Positions 7,738 to 15,269 are shown, numbered from the stretch's first letter. The stretch: 35,487 bases of DNA from Stakelama flava (GCF_019351405.1 NZ_JAHWZX010000021.1:1-35487), one strand, 5' to 3'. Numbers and translations are program-made. Notes: generated by a model from the letters alone, not told the origin.

Positions 7738-8830
7738 TCACCCGTCCGGATCGCCCTTGGCCCGCGTCTCTTCGGGATAATCCTTGGGCCGGACCGTTCC
7801 GACTATGGGCAGTTTCTCTAGCGGCTCGGACGGCAGCCCGACAGTCGTCGGCTTCACATCCTTCTCCAGGGGCCCGCATCGCCGTGCGGTCCCGGTTCGC
7901 GCTTGTCCGGTGTCTCGCCCATCCTCGTCGCCTTTGCTTGCATATTCGGGGTGTGCATCGAGATCGACCATCGGCTCGCGATCCCAGAAATGCGGCGGTG
8001 CGAGCGTTTCGACGAAGCGCTTGGCGTCCGCCTTCGTCTCGAGCGCGAGGCAGCCGTCATTGAGATCATCGGCCAGGCCGGCCTTCTCCATCAGCGGCCT
8101 GGTCTCTTCGGACAGGCCGATGAAATGGCAATGGGCGAAGGTGCCGCTAACGAAGTCCTTTGCCGCGGCATTGGTGGCGATGAGTTTGGCTCTGTCTTCC
8201 GAAGCGATCACCGCGACCGCATCGTAGAGCATCGAAGGTCCGCCATCGATCTTTTGCTGCGCAGGCAGCAGCGTTTCATCCGAAAGCGTGGCACCGCCGA
8301 TCTTGGGTGCTTGGGTGCGATGATCTCGCACATCGCGTCGGCGCTTTCCATGCCGCGACGAGCGCGTTCACCAGTCCCGCGTCGGCGCCATCGGTGACGA
8401 GCAGGCCCAGCTTGCGTACGGCAAAGCTTTGCGGCCCGTTCTTGATGATGCTGAGCGCGTCGGACGGAGCAAGGTCCCCGATCGTCGGCCGCGCGGTCTG
8501 CGCTGGTTCGGGCATACCTAGGCCCAGCCCCTCGGCCACGGTCGCCGTCAAGCCGCGGTCGATGTTGCGCGTGCGATATCATGCGCGACCGGATGTCGGG
8601 CCGTTCCACCTTGGAGAGTTCGAACCCCAGCGCGGCGCCGATATGCTTCTGCTTGATCGGGGTCTGGCTCACATAAAATTGGCGGGCCTGACTGTAATGG
8701 TCGGCAAAGCTTTCGGGCCGGATGCGCCGCTTGTCGCGGTCGGGCGCTTCCTGGAAGCTGCGGAAGCCGCGCTTAAGATTTTCGCTCGGGCCGCCTTGCA
8801 CGCTCGGGCATATGCTCGGCTTTGGCTTCA
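7738..8830 (-). pseudogene. katE: Decayed large-subunit catalase (KatE/HPII type), C-terminal part only
   Basis: Pieces of a clade II catalase appear in three frames in the right order. First, RIRPESFADHYSQARQFYVSQ with ALGFELSKVERPDIRSRMISH. After a loss of two bases near 8570, RNIDRGLTATVAEGLGLGMP and LGLLVTDGADAGLVNALVAA (start of the amidotransferase-like C-terminal domain). After a one-base loss near 8352, MESADAMCEIIAPK. After an 8-bp tandem duplication (CTTGGGTG twice, 8302-8317), IGGATLSDETLLPAQQK to the end. The haem-binding catalase core, about the first half of the protein, is missing: homology stops near 8830, close to a dispersed repeat. It cannot make a catalase. Confidence 0.85.
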
Positions 8831-8845
8831 GGCGGAACGCGTTGG

Positions 8846-9015
8846 ATCCGATGAGCGCACGCTAGCGGGATATCGCGAACGCGCCAGAGGTCGCAGTGTC
8901 CTTAGATTTCGCGTGGCACGCTCGATCCGATCCGGTCGGAGGGCATGGCGGCGGCTGGCGCACGAACAGGCGCGCGCAATCCGCCGCGCCGGCCGTCCGG
9001 ATTCGGGGCAGGAGG
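8846..9015 (+). repeat. Dispersed repeat, copy A
   Basis: About 170 nt that align with 32165-32345 in the same orientation at very roughly 75 percent identity by eye. Shared landmarks are GCGGAACGCG, GAGCGCAC, CGCCAGAGGTCGCAG, CGCGTGGCAC, GGCGGCGGCTGGCGCAC and CCGCCGCGCCGGCC. Copy A lies where the katE homology stops. Copy B lies upstream of the ardC gene. I see no convincing reading frame shared by the copies. It may be a non-coding leader or recombination sequence of a conjugative element. Confidence 0.6.
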
Positions 9016-9075
9016 GCGGGATGCGTCCATCGTGCTCGGCCTATCCCGGGTCAAGCGCCGACAGGGGCACCTCTT

Positions 9076-9276
9076 TCAATGCTTGCGTAGGTTGTTGTCC
9101 ATCAGTTGCGCGACCCGTGAAGCGATCCTCTTCCAAGTGTCCATGCCCCGAGAATCTCCCGCAAGCGCAAGAACTCCGATCCTTTCGGCAACGAACGCCG
9201 GTGCTCGGTCACCATGCTGCCGGACCACCATCGTGGCCGCCCCCCACAGTTCCCAATCTTCGAGCGGGCGACTCAT
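9076..9276 (-). CDS. DUF6961-like small protein
   Basis: 66 residues with EDWELWGAATMVVRQHGDRA, AERIGVLALAGD and TWKRIASRVAQLM. This matches the pattern of the short DUF6961 proteins (an E-LW, QHG, AGD and W-RI sequence order) found next to mobile-element genes in sphingomonads. Function is unknown. The start ATG at 9276 overlaps the stop of the upstream thermonuclease gene as ATGA, so the two are translationally coupled. The frame is open further upstream, but that part lies inside the nuclease gene. Confidence 0.6.
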   Translation of the reverse strand: MSRPLEDWELWGAATMVVRQHGDRAPAFVAERIGVLALAGDSRGMDTWKRIASRVAQLMDNNLRKH

Positions 9277-9713
9277 TTCCCGCAGCGATGGTTGCGCCAG
9301 TATCGAACCCAGCGGAGCACGGTCTTCGACCGCACCATAGCGCAGGAAACATCGCCGCTGATCGGTGACGTACACCAGGCACCGGTGCGCGATCCGACGG
9401 CCGGACCGGTCGAAAGACACGTCATCGCAGGGCCCCGGACAAGGATATGCCCGTACCGGCTCGTGCCGCGCGGCGTCCCGATCAGTCGGACAAGCGTATC
9501 GCGCGCCGCTTCAGCGCTCGCGACAGGGCACGGTTGATTGGTTCTGCATGTCCCATCATGCTCTCGCGCCGCGATCCCGGCGAGCCTGAGCCTGGGTCCT
9601 TCTTTGCACCACACAGGCCCGTCGCCATCCCAGACACGGGTCGGTGTGCATTTGAACGTCTGCCCGGCAGGGACGATTTGAACAGCGATCATTGCGAAGG
9701 TGGAGAGAAGCAT
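9273..9713 (-). CDS. Thermonuclease (SNase-like) family protein, probably exported
   Basis: 146 residues. The N-terminus (MLLSTFAMIAVQIVPAGQTFKC) is a short hydrophobic signal-like segment. The body has the SNase plan: TRVWDGDGPVW, then LRLAGIAAREHDGTC with the conserved arginine and acidic residues after the second strand, and a cysteine-rich insert (CRTNQPCPV) usual in periplasmic alphaproteobacterial members. It should cut nucleic acids outside the cytoplasm, Ca-dependent by family. The C-terminal part is less typical. It is followed by a coupled DUF6961 gene and preceded by a 10-bp inverted repeat at 9732-9771. Confidence 0.7.
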   Translation of the reverse strand: MLLSTFAMIAVQIVPAGQTFKCTPTRVWDGDGPVWCKEGPRLRLAGIAAREHDGTCRTNQPCPVASAEAARDTLVRLIGTPRGTSRYGHILVRGPAMTCLSTGPAVGSRTGAWCTSPISGDVSCAMVRSKTVLRWVRYWRNHRCGK

Positions 9714-9731
9714 CCGCGCCCTATAGCCGAA

Positions 9732-9771
9732 ATTTCAGATGCGCCCCAGCGATCGGATCAACATCTGAAAT
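9732..9771. promoter_or_regulatory. 10-bp inverted repeat upstream of the thermonuclease gene
   Basis: Perfect arms ATTTCAGATG (9732-9741) and CATCTGAAAT (9762-9771) are separated by 20 nt, 18 bp upstream of the nuclease start. There is no T-run, so it is more like an operator or leader hairpin than a terminator. Confidence 0.35.
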
Positions 9772-9846
9772 AGACGGGCAACATTCATTAGCGTAGCTGT
9801 AACCGCCCGCCCCACGGCTTTGCGGGGTGTGTTGATTTAGGCGAAT

Positions 9847-10032
9847 ATGGCTGACCACTCGTCAAAAAACCGGCTTCACGACCCCGCTATCAAAGCGGAA
9901 ATCGTCGATCTGCAGCAGCAGATGAAAGACTGCCTCGCCAGAATGGACGAACTCGAACTACGAGCGGCAAGCGCGCATCTGGATTTAGCGATCCATCGTT
10001 TCGCGGAACATTATCTCCTGCAGGATGAATAA
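9847..10032 (+). CDS. Hypothetical small protein (61 aa)
   Basis: A 61-residue mostly helical protein (LQQQMKDCLARMDELELRAASAHLDLAIHRFAEHY) with a heptad-like pattern that could form a short coiled coil. No recognised family, no membrane segment. The ATG follows a weak AGGCGA site. It stands alone, divergent from the nuclease operon and 80 nt before the next plus-strand gene. It may be real because its reading frame has the local codon bias, but nothing more can be said. Confidence 0.45.
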   Translation: MADHSSKNRLHDPAIKAEIVDLQQQMKDCLARMDELELRAASAHLDLAIHRFAEHYLLQDE

Positions 10033-10112
10033 CTGGAAGCCCGGATCAGCTGCACGTCGGTGTAGCAGAGCCCGGTCTTTACGAAGCGCCAACCATCTCG
10101 CAGACTGTTCCC

Positions 10113-10652
10113 ATGGATGCGGAACCGCCTCTTCGCCCTGAGACGATTAAGGCCATTGAATCGCTGACCCCCCAGCAACGCGATTCGCTGCGTCTCGCGC
10201 GCAGTATGAGCGACAAGGAACAGGCGATTGTTTTAGGAATCTCGCCGTCGGGGGTCGGGCAACGTCTTGCCCGCGTGCGCCAGCGTCTTGGCGCCGGATC
10301 GACGCGGGAGGCCATCCGGCTGCTCGATAAATACGAAAATCAGGACTGTAGAAAAACCACATGTGGTCCGGAAACACTGGTCGATAGTCCAATAACCGGC
10401 ACCTTTAAGCCATCGGAGCACGACACGAATGGTGCTGGCGACAGGCTCAGAGATAGCGTTATACCAGCGCGATTCCTTGCCCCGTCGCAGAGCCAGCTCG
10501 AAGCGCTCGCCGGCAAGGAGAAATCGCATGGCGATCTGACTATCCCGCAAAGGCTGCTTTGGATTTGTGTGGGCGCTATCGCCCTTGTCATAGCTGGGTT
10601 TCTGCTGCTTGCAGCCTTTGAATCGCTAAGTCGGACCCTCTCAGGGTCCTGA
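10113..10652 (+). CDS. LuxR-type helix-turn-helix protein with C-terminal membrane anchor
   Basis: 179 residues. Residues about 12-55 (IESLTPQQRDSLRLARSMSD and VLGISPSGVGQRLARVRQRLG) form a LuxR/NarL-type helix-turn-helix. After a polar linker, WICVGAIALVIAGFLLLAAF near the C-terminus is a single membrane helix. There is no receiver or autoinducer domain, so it is a membrane-tethered DNA-binding protein of unknown input. Proteins of this layout are common in sphingomonads, often just before a small hypothetical gene like the one that follows. It is not the partner of the luxI in this window, which has its own luxR. Confidence 0.65.
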   Translation: MDAEPPLRPETIKAIESLTPQQRDSLRLARSMSDKEQAIVLGISPSGVGQRLARVRQRLGAGSTREAIRLLDKYENQDCRKTTCGPETLVDSPITGTFKPSEHDTNGAGDRLRDSVIPARFLAPSQSQLEALAGKEKSHGDLTIPQRLLWICVGAIALVIAGFLLLAAFESLSRTLSGS

Positions 10653-10710
10653 TCCTGACATCATTGAAATCAAATGCGCGCCGAAACGCTCCGGCGCGTG
10701 GGGGAAAACT

Positions 10711-11067
10711 ATGCTCAACAAACGTGTCGCTGCCGCCCGTGCAGTCCGAGAAACTTTCCTTCCGGCTGAACAGGCTCAAGATGAGGCTGCAATTACGGCA
10801 ACCCGCAGTCTGTTGACCGCGCTGGAAGCGCGCCGGAGCGCGAACCTTCATATCGTCACCGGTTATGAAGCGATTGCGCATATGTCGAAGGCCGCGGCGC
10901 TTGCCGTCGAAGCGCGTGATGCAATGATCCGGGCTCACGAGCATCTGGCCAGCCTTCCAGGCCAGATCGGATTGCAACCTCGTATGTATGGCGAAACCAG
11001 CGACGAGTGCGTCAGGGAAACGTTTACCGGCGCATCACGGCCCCGTAGCCTCGAAGCGGTCGCCTGA
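10711..11067 (+). CDS. Hypothetical protein (118 aa)
   Basis: Mostly helical, soluble (AARAVRETFLPAEQAQDEAA, HLASLPGQIGLQP). Its general form resembles small proteins that follow LuxR-type regulators in sphingomonad genomes; no function is known to me. It begins 58 nt after the regulator, probably in one transcript. No signal peptide, metal motif or catalytic pattern is visible. Confidence 0.55.
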   Translation: MLNKRVAAARAVRETFLPAEQAQDEAAITATRSLLTALEARRSANLHIVTGYEAIAHMSKAAALAVEARDAMIRAHEHLASLPGQIGLQPRMYGETSDECVRETFTGASRPRSLEAVA

Positions 11068-11082
11068 AAACCATGACACCGC

Positions 11083-11607
11083 TTGACCCTCCGGGCGAGA
11101 ACCTGCTTGGGTCGAGCGGTGTCACTCGCCCTGATTTTTGCGACGATCCAATCGATCGCCACCGGTTATGCTCTGTGGAAGGGCGGCATGCCGGAGAGAA
11201 TTGTAGGCGTCGTGCAGTTGAGCGCGTGGTTCGCATCCCGCAACCTCGATGTCCCCTTCGTCCATCGGTACTACTCGGTATCATCCGCGATCTTTTTGAT
11301 CGACACCCTAATGCTGATGATCTGTCTGGTCGTGGCCTTGGCGGCAAACAGGCGATGGACGCTGATGCTGGTCAGCCTTCAGGTGGTGATGGTGCTGATG
11401 CACATCACCCGGCTGGTAGATGCATCCGCGATCCGGCTGGCATACCAGGTGATGATCAATGTCTGGAGCTATCCACAGATCGCATTGTTGATGGTGGGTA
11501 CGGCGCTTCATCAGAGGCGCTGCAAGCGCAACGGGTCCGATCCCGACTGGTCGAACTATTCGCACCGATTGATGCGAGCGCTGCGTGTTCCTGGGCAGAC
11601 AGGCTAA
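11083..11607 (+). CDS. Multi-pass membrane protein of unknown function
   Basis: Up to 174 residues with four hydrophobic stretches: AVSLALIFATIQSIATGYAL, YYSVSSAIFLIDTLMLMICLVVALAA, WTLMLVSLQVVMVLMHI and a weaker YPQIALLMVGTAL. The start is unclear: TTG 11083 and later GTG/TTG codons are possible, none with a strong ribosome-binding site. Its last 30 codons overlap the RadC reading frame in another phase, and RadC looks like the real coding frame there. The membrane gene has therefore probably lost its own end at a recombination joint near 11500. Confidence 0.5.
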   Translation: MTLRARTCLGRAVSLALIFATIQSIATGYALWKGGMPERIVGVVQLSAWFASRNLDVPFVHRYYSVSSAIFLIDTLMLMICLVVALAANRRWTLMLVSLQVVMVLMHITRLVDASAIRLAYQVMINVWSYPQIALLMVGTALHQRRCKRNGSDPDWSNYSHRLMRALRVPGQTG

Positions 11608-12128
11608 CCTCAGAATTTAGGTCGTTCGGCGCCGTCTTGGCCGCACCGCGGGAATTACACGTGGAACTACTCGCAGATGCGCGTCCAGTTGCCGCGATCG
11701 AGGGAGCACGCGCCTTCATGCAGGCTGCGCTGCGCGAGCAGGTGTTGAACGGCAAATCCATTGGCCATGCGGATGAACTGATCGATTATCTACGATCGGA
11801 TATGGCGCATTTGCCGATGGAGCGCTGCCGCGTGCTGCTGCTCGACAAAAAATTGAGACTTATTCGTGATGTGAAGCTGACGGATGGCACGATCGACGAA
11901 GCGCCATTTTTCCCGCGCGAGGTCTTTCGTGTGGCGCTGCTCGCCAATGCGTCGGCGATAATCCTCGTGCACAATCACCCTTCAGGGGATCCACAGCCGA
12001 GTAGAGCGGACGTTGATGCAACAGCCACGATCGTCTGGATCGCAAAGCGTATCGGTATGGACTTCATTGATCATTTGATCATCAGCAGGGGAGGGTGTTC
12101 GAGTTTCAGAGCGCTTGGGCTGCTATAG
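11520..12128 (+). CDS. radC: RadC-like JAB domain protein
   Basis: The C-terminal half carries the JAMM metalloprotease-like signature HNHPSGDPQPSRAD, preceded by ADMAHLP-like SDMAHLPMERCRVLLLDKK and GTIDEAPFFPREVFRVALL, all diagnostic of RadC/UPF0758 proteins. The upstream part (RLVELFAPIDASAACSWADRL) corresponds to the helix-hairpin-helix half. The start is unresolved: no ATG, GTG or TTG lies near the first homologous residues, so 11520 (CTG) is only an approximate boundary and the gene may be 5'-truncated. The role of RadC is not settled (recombination or repair has been proposed); it is frequent on mobile elements. Confidence 0.75.
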   Translation: MQAQRVRSRLVELFAPIDASAACSWADRLTSEFRSFGAVLAAPRELHVELLADARPVAAIEGARAFMQAALREQVLNGKSIGHADELIDYLRSDMAHLPMERCRVLLLDKKLRLIRDVKLTDGTIDEAPFFPREVFRVALLANASAIILVHNHPSGDPQPSRADVDATATIVWIAKRIGMDFIDHLIISRGGCSSFRALGLL

Positions 12129-12233
12129 AAACCACGGCACGACCACGGCCGCGATCATCGCCAAGCCCAGCATCACCGCCTCGCCAATGATAGTGCGCCG
12201 CGATCCGAATATGCCTTCCCGGTAATCCCTCAT
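12123..12233 (-). CDS. 36-residue single-span membrane peptide
   Basis: A short frame (MRDYREGIFGSRRTIIGEAV followed by a hydrophobic stretch ending VVVPWFL) has a good ribosome-binding site, GAGGAG, 9 nt before the ATG at 12233. It has a basic N-terminus and one membrane helix. It converges on radC and overlaps its last 6 nt. Short hydrophobic peptides of this kind are often missed. It could be a small regulatory or toxin-like membrane peptide; no family is recognised. Confidence 0.5.
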   Translation of the reverse strand: MRDYREGIFGSRRTIIGEAVMLGLAMIAAVVVPWFL

Positions 12234-12373
12234 CGCACGTATCTCCTCGAACCGCTGCCCTCACCGCGCACAGCAATTAGCGATATAGTCCGTTCTCGAT
12301 CAATCACTGTCCGAAGCACTGGACTCCCAGCGGTGTCTCGAAGAGCATTTCGGGGGCTCAAGAGGAGGGTGTG

Positions 12374-12643
12374 ATGAAACTACTGGTGCCAGCATTCGCC
12401 GTGGTCGCTTTGATGACCGCGCCGGCGGCCGCTCGCGACAGCGACGCGCAGATCAGGCAAAAGATCATCAAACAGTCGATCGCCAATTATTCGGGCGCTT
12501 GCCCATGCCCGTATAACACCGCGCGTAATGGCAGCCGGTGTGGCAAGCGGAGTGCCTATAGTCGGCCAGGCGGAGCTTCGCCGAAATGTTTCGCCTCCGA
12601 CGTTTCGGCAAGCGAGGTGGCCGCCTATCGTTCGGGAAGATGA
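12374..12643 (+). CDS. Secreted cysteine-containing small protein
   Basis: 89 residues. A clear signal peptide (MKLLVPAFAVVALMTAPAAA, cleaved before RDSDA) precedes a mature domain with CPCPYNTARNGSRCGKRSAYSRPGG and a final cysteine (KCF), i.e. four or five cysteines. This CPCPYN...CG-RSAYSRPGG pattern recurs in small exported proteobacterial proteins of unknown function. The ATG at 12374 follows AGAGGAGGG closely. Upstream (12234-12373) is a divergent promoter region shared with the 36-residue peptide. Confidence 0.7.
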   Translation: MKLLVPAFAVVALMTAPAAARDSDAQIRQKIIKQSIANYSGACPCPYNTARNGSRCGKRSAYSRPGGASPKCFASDVSASEVAAYRSGR

Positions 12644-12673
12644 AGAAATAAAGTTCAATAACGGAGATGGTAT

Positions 12674-12964
12674 ATGACTAAACGCAATTTTGCGCTCGCT
12701 GTCAGCGGGCTGTTGCTCGCAGGTAGTGTATTTTCTGTCCCCAAGCCAGCAATGGCTAAGCCTACCGACTGCCAATATGAGATAATCGTTCGTTGTTCGG
12801 GCCACACTTACTATGGCAGGCCACGCCTCGATTTACAGTACGGCAGCTATCAAGAATGCTTCGACAATGAATACCCTGTGCGTTGCGATTACGAGGTGCC
12901 GGTGAACTTCAGCGCGAAAGCGATCTTCGGTATGCCAGCCTTCCCAGAACCCCTTCGGATTTGA
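12674..12964 (+). CDS. Hypothetical exported small protein
   Basis: 96 residues with a signal peptide (KRNFALAVSGLLLAGSVF, cleaved after AMA) and a mature part with four cysteines (CQYEIIVRC, ECF, RCDYEV), probably two disulfides in the periplasm. GGAG lies 8 nt before the ATG. It is 30 nt after the previous exported protein gene and is followed by a strong hairpin, so the two probably form a transcription unit. No family recognised. Confidence 0.55.
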   Translation: MTKRNFALAVSGLLLAGSVFSVPKPAMAKPTDCQYEIIVRCSGHTYYGRPRLDLQYGSYQECFDNEYPVRCDYEVPVNFSAKAIFGMPAFPEPLRI

Positions 12965-12970
12965 GACAGG

Positions 12971-12993
12971 AAGACCGCGGGGCTCGCGGTCTT
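12971..12993 (+). terminator. Rho-independent terminator, interrupted by the IS
   Basis: Arms AAGACCGCG and CGCGGTCTT with a 5-nt loop directly follow the exported-protein gene. The IS target duplication TTA starts inside the hairpin's last bases. On the far side of the IS the sequence resumes GCTTTTTC, so the original terminator probably continued into this T-run. Confidence 0.7.
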
Positions 12994-12994
12994 A

Positions 12995-13891
12995 GAGACC
13001 GTTTGAGAATGGGTTGATGATGCGGCTTGGGCGTGATTCAAGCTTGGGATGTGGACCCTAGCGAGCCGAAGCCGAATGGCTGGATTTGAAAAGCGATCGA
13101 AGCGCTACCCGACCGATCTGACGGACGAAGAATGGCTCTTCATTCAGCCGTTCCTGCCGCCGGTGGCCAAGCGCGGACGCAAGCCAGCGACTGACCTGCG
13201 TGATGTCCTCGATGCACTTCGCTATCTTGCACGGACAGGCGGCGGATGGCGGATGTTGCCGAACGACTTCCCGCCCTGGCAGACGGTATATTGGTGGTTC
13301 CGCCGCTTCGTGCGCCGGCTATTGTTCCGCACGATTCACGATGTCACCCTGATGTTGGACCGTGAACGCGAAGGGCGTGAGCAGAGCCCGACGGCGGCCG
13401 TCGTGGATAGCCAGTCGATCAAGGCGCCAGCGGCAGAAAAGCGAGGCTTTGATGCAGGCAAGAAGGTCCTAGGTCGTAAACGGCACATTGCTGTCGATAC
13501 CGATGGTCGATTGCTCATGGTCAATCTGACCACTGCCGACATCTCCGACAGCGCTGGCGCTCAAACGATCGTCGCAGCCGTTCGCAAGCGATGGCCCTGG
13601 CTCAAACATTTGTTCGCCGACGGCGCCTACGATCGCACCCGACTGATGGACGCCGCAGCCTATCAGGACTTCGTTCTAGAGATCATCCGCCGCTCCGACA
13701 AAGAGGACGGCTTCAAGGTGCTGCCGAGGCGCTGGGTCGTCGAGCGCACCTTCGGTTGGATGACCCGATGGAAACGGCTCGTCCGCGATTACGAGCAGCG
13801 GATCGACGTCTCGGAGGCCATGATCCATGTCGCCTTCGGCAGTCTCATGCTCCGAAGAATTGTCCACCCATGAGCATTCTCAAACGGACTC
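12995..13891 (+). mobile_element. IS5-family insertion sequence (IS1031/IS427-like), 897 bp, complete
   Basis: Terminal inverted repeats: left GAGACCGTTTGAGAATG (12995-13011); right, read inward, GAGTCCGTTTGAGAATG (13875-13891), 16 of 17 matching. A TTA at 12992-12994 and again at 13892-13894 fits a 3-bp target duplication, usual for this group. It holds one intact transposase gene. The near-perfect ends and intact gene suggest a recent, possibly still mobile copy. It sits at the foot of a terminator hairpin. Confidence 0.9.
13076..13873 (+). CDS. IS5 family transposase
   Basis: About 265 residues. The N-terminal DUF4096-like part ([40 protein letters not shown]) precedes the DDE catalytic core: VVDSQS for the first Asp, LFADGAYD for the second, [10 protein letters not shown] for the Glu. 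It is single-frame, unlike IS427 members that need frameshifting. I chose ATG 13076 because the usual family start lies just before [12 protein letters not shown]; the frame is open to 13049. Confidence 0.9.
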   Translation: MAGFEKRSKRYPTDLTDEEWLFIQPFLPPVAKRGRKPATDLRDVLDALRYLARTGGGWRMLPNDFPPWQTVYWWFRRFVRRLLFRTIHDVTLMLDREREGREQSPTAAVVDSQSIKAPAAEKRGFDAGKKVLGRKRHIAVDTDGRLLMVNLTTADISDSAGAQTIVAAVRKRWPWLKHLFADGAYDRTRLMDAAAYQDFVLEIIRRSDKEDGFKVLPRRWVVERTFGWMTRWKRLVRDYEQRIDVSEAMIHVAFGSLMLRRIVHP

Positions 13892-14205
13892 TTAGCTTTT
13901 TCTATATAGCCGTCGTGCGCTCGCTTGCCGAGGAATGAGACACGGTTAAAATAAGCGGGGCCGCGCGGTTCGCCGGCCAAGCGCAGGCGGTTCGAGTTGC
14001 TTGAAAACGTGCCTATGTCGAAGCGCGCTAATCTATCGCCTACGAGATAGTTGCCGAGTAGCTGGTCGCGGTGACGGCCTTGGTGAGCCGGCCTATCCAG
14101 TCGGTTGAACGCATTTGTCTTGAACGCCTCGATGTGCTGCGGAGCAAGGCGGGGTTGTGACAGCTCGCTCGAGCCTTTGATGGGCACGGGTTCAGCGGCG
14201 CACAC
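13892..14205 (-). other. Open frame of unknown nature ending at the IS
   Basis: From a GTG at 14205 a frame reads about 104 codons up to the IS right end with reasonable G/C third-position bias (segments such as APQHIEAFKTNAFNRLDRP and GPAYFNRVSFLGKRAHD), then runs on into the IS. I do not recognise it. It may be the 5' part of a gene cut by the IS, or a chance frame. No ribosome-binding site is obvious. Confidence 0.25.
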
Positions 14206-14687
14206 TAGCGGGCCCCTTCGGAGCCACCAAAGGTGCCCCCCCCGTGGAGCGCTCGCTCCGACGGAGCGCGGGGCGGCGGCTGTCGCCCAGCTCCCGCGCG
14301 CATGCCACCCCCCTCCGGCCGCCTCACGCGAGAGTGCGTTCCCTGACCGCGCTGCGCGCAGGGTCTCTTCCCTGGCTGATCCGCTCTACTCCGTTTCGGA
14401 CCCTGTTTCGCTTGCGCTGCTTGCAGTTCGGCGAACGCGCGATAGTTTAAAGCCGCGCCGCGATAATGGCGGCGTAGAGGCGTGAGAACCTCTCTTGGGC
14501 AAGATCACCGGTTGTTTATGGCGGCCGGGTGGCCGACGCGCATGTACAGGCTGTGCGCGGCTAAAGGCGTCGGCGCGTGTTTTCCCAAGCACGTTCTCAT
14601 CACCCGGCTTTTTCGAAGGCCGTGCCTCGCTAGCGGAGGCCGGTCGATGGATGGAATTGCAGGTTTCGATGGTCTGGAGGGGCGGCT
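14206..14687. other. GC-rich stretch without a convincing gene
   Basis: About 480 nt with short frames on both strands but none I can support. At 14184-14230 it has a short echo of the dispersed repeat (GGTTCAGC-GCGCACACTAGCGG, then CCTTCGGAGCC, both also present near 32170-32370). The rest consists of GC-rich direct and inverted short motifs. The promoter of the downstream sigma-fecR operon is expected in its last part. Confidence 0.4.
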
Positions 14688-14696
14688 TTGCCGCCC
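14680..14696 (+). promoter_or_regulatory. Hairpin over the ECF sigma gene start
   Basis: Arms GGGCGGC and GCCGCCC with loop TTT. The GGAGGGG just before it would serve as ribosome-binding site for a TTG at 14688 that lies in the loop. If that start is used, folding would hide it. Confidence 0.4.
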
Positions 14697-15269
14697 GGGC
14701 CCGATTTGTCGGTGAGCCCGGCTGAGCCCGAGCGCGATGCCTCCTCGGCATGCGAGGCCGATGGCGAGGAGGCTCGGCAGCGGCCGGATGCGGCGGCGCT
14801 TTATGCTGCCGAGGCGCCGCGCTTGTGGCGTTTCTTCCGGCGACGCATTCCTTGCCCCGACGAGGCCGATGATCTTGTCCAAGAAACCTTCACCCGTGCA
14901 TTGAGACAGGGTGCGCGGAGCAGCCTGCGCAATCCCGGCGGCTATCTGACGCGGATCGCCCAGAATCTCCTGCGAGACCGCGCCAAGATTGCACGGCGGC
15001 GCTCGGCCGACCTGCATGTTCCTGCCGACGGCGAAATTCCTGCCGCAGCCGACCCGCTCCATTTGCTCGAGGTGCGCGACATGCTTGACCGGCTCGAGGC
15101 CGTCATGCTGGAACTTCCGAAGACTACGCGGGAAATATTCATGGCCCACCGTCTCGAAGGACTGACCTATGCCGAGATCGCCCGGCGCACCGGACTGACA
15201 ATCAAGCAGGTCGAAAAGGCGATCGCCCGCGCCATGGTCGAACTCGACCGCGCACTGGGCTCGCGCTGA
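14688..15269 (+). CDS. ECF RNA polymerase sigma factor (FecI-like)
   Basis: Up to 193 residues. Region 2 is visible as LYAAEAPRLWRFFRRRIPCPDEADDLVQETFTRAL, and region 4 as MLELPKTTREIFMAHRLEGLTYAEIARRTGLTIKQVEKAIARAM. It is the iron-starvation/FecI type, which works with a FecR anti-sigma and a TonB receptor, and those two genes follow at once. There is no early in-frame ATG: TTG 14688 with GGAGGGG at about 6 nt, or GTG 14712 without a clear site, are the options. It likely directs transcription of the receptor and isopeptidase genes when the receptor is occupied. Overlaps fecR by one base (TGATG). Confidence 0.85.
   Translation: MPPGPDLSVSPAEPERDASSACEADGEEARQRPDAAALYAAEAPRLWRFFRRRIPCPDEADDLVQETFTRALRQGARSSLRNPGGYLTRIAQNLLRDRAKIARRRSADLHVPADGEIPAAADPLHLLEVRDMLDRLEAVMLELPKTTREIFMAHRLEGLTYAEIARRTGLTIKQVEKAIARAMVELDRALGSR

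Noticed and set aside
11073..11519. Long N-terminal extension of the RadC frame from an ATG at 11073
   Set aside because: It lies fully inside the membrane-protein gene in another phase, and its translation has no RadC-like or other sensible segments.
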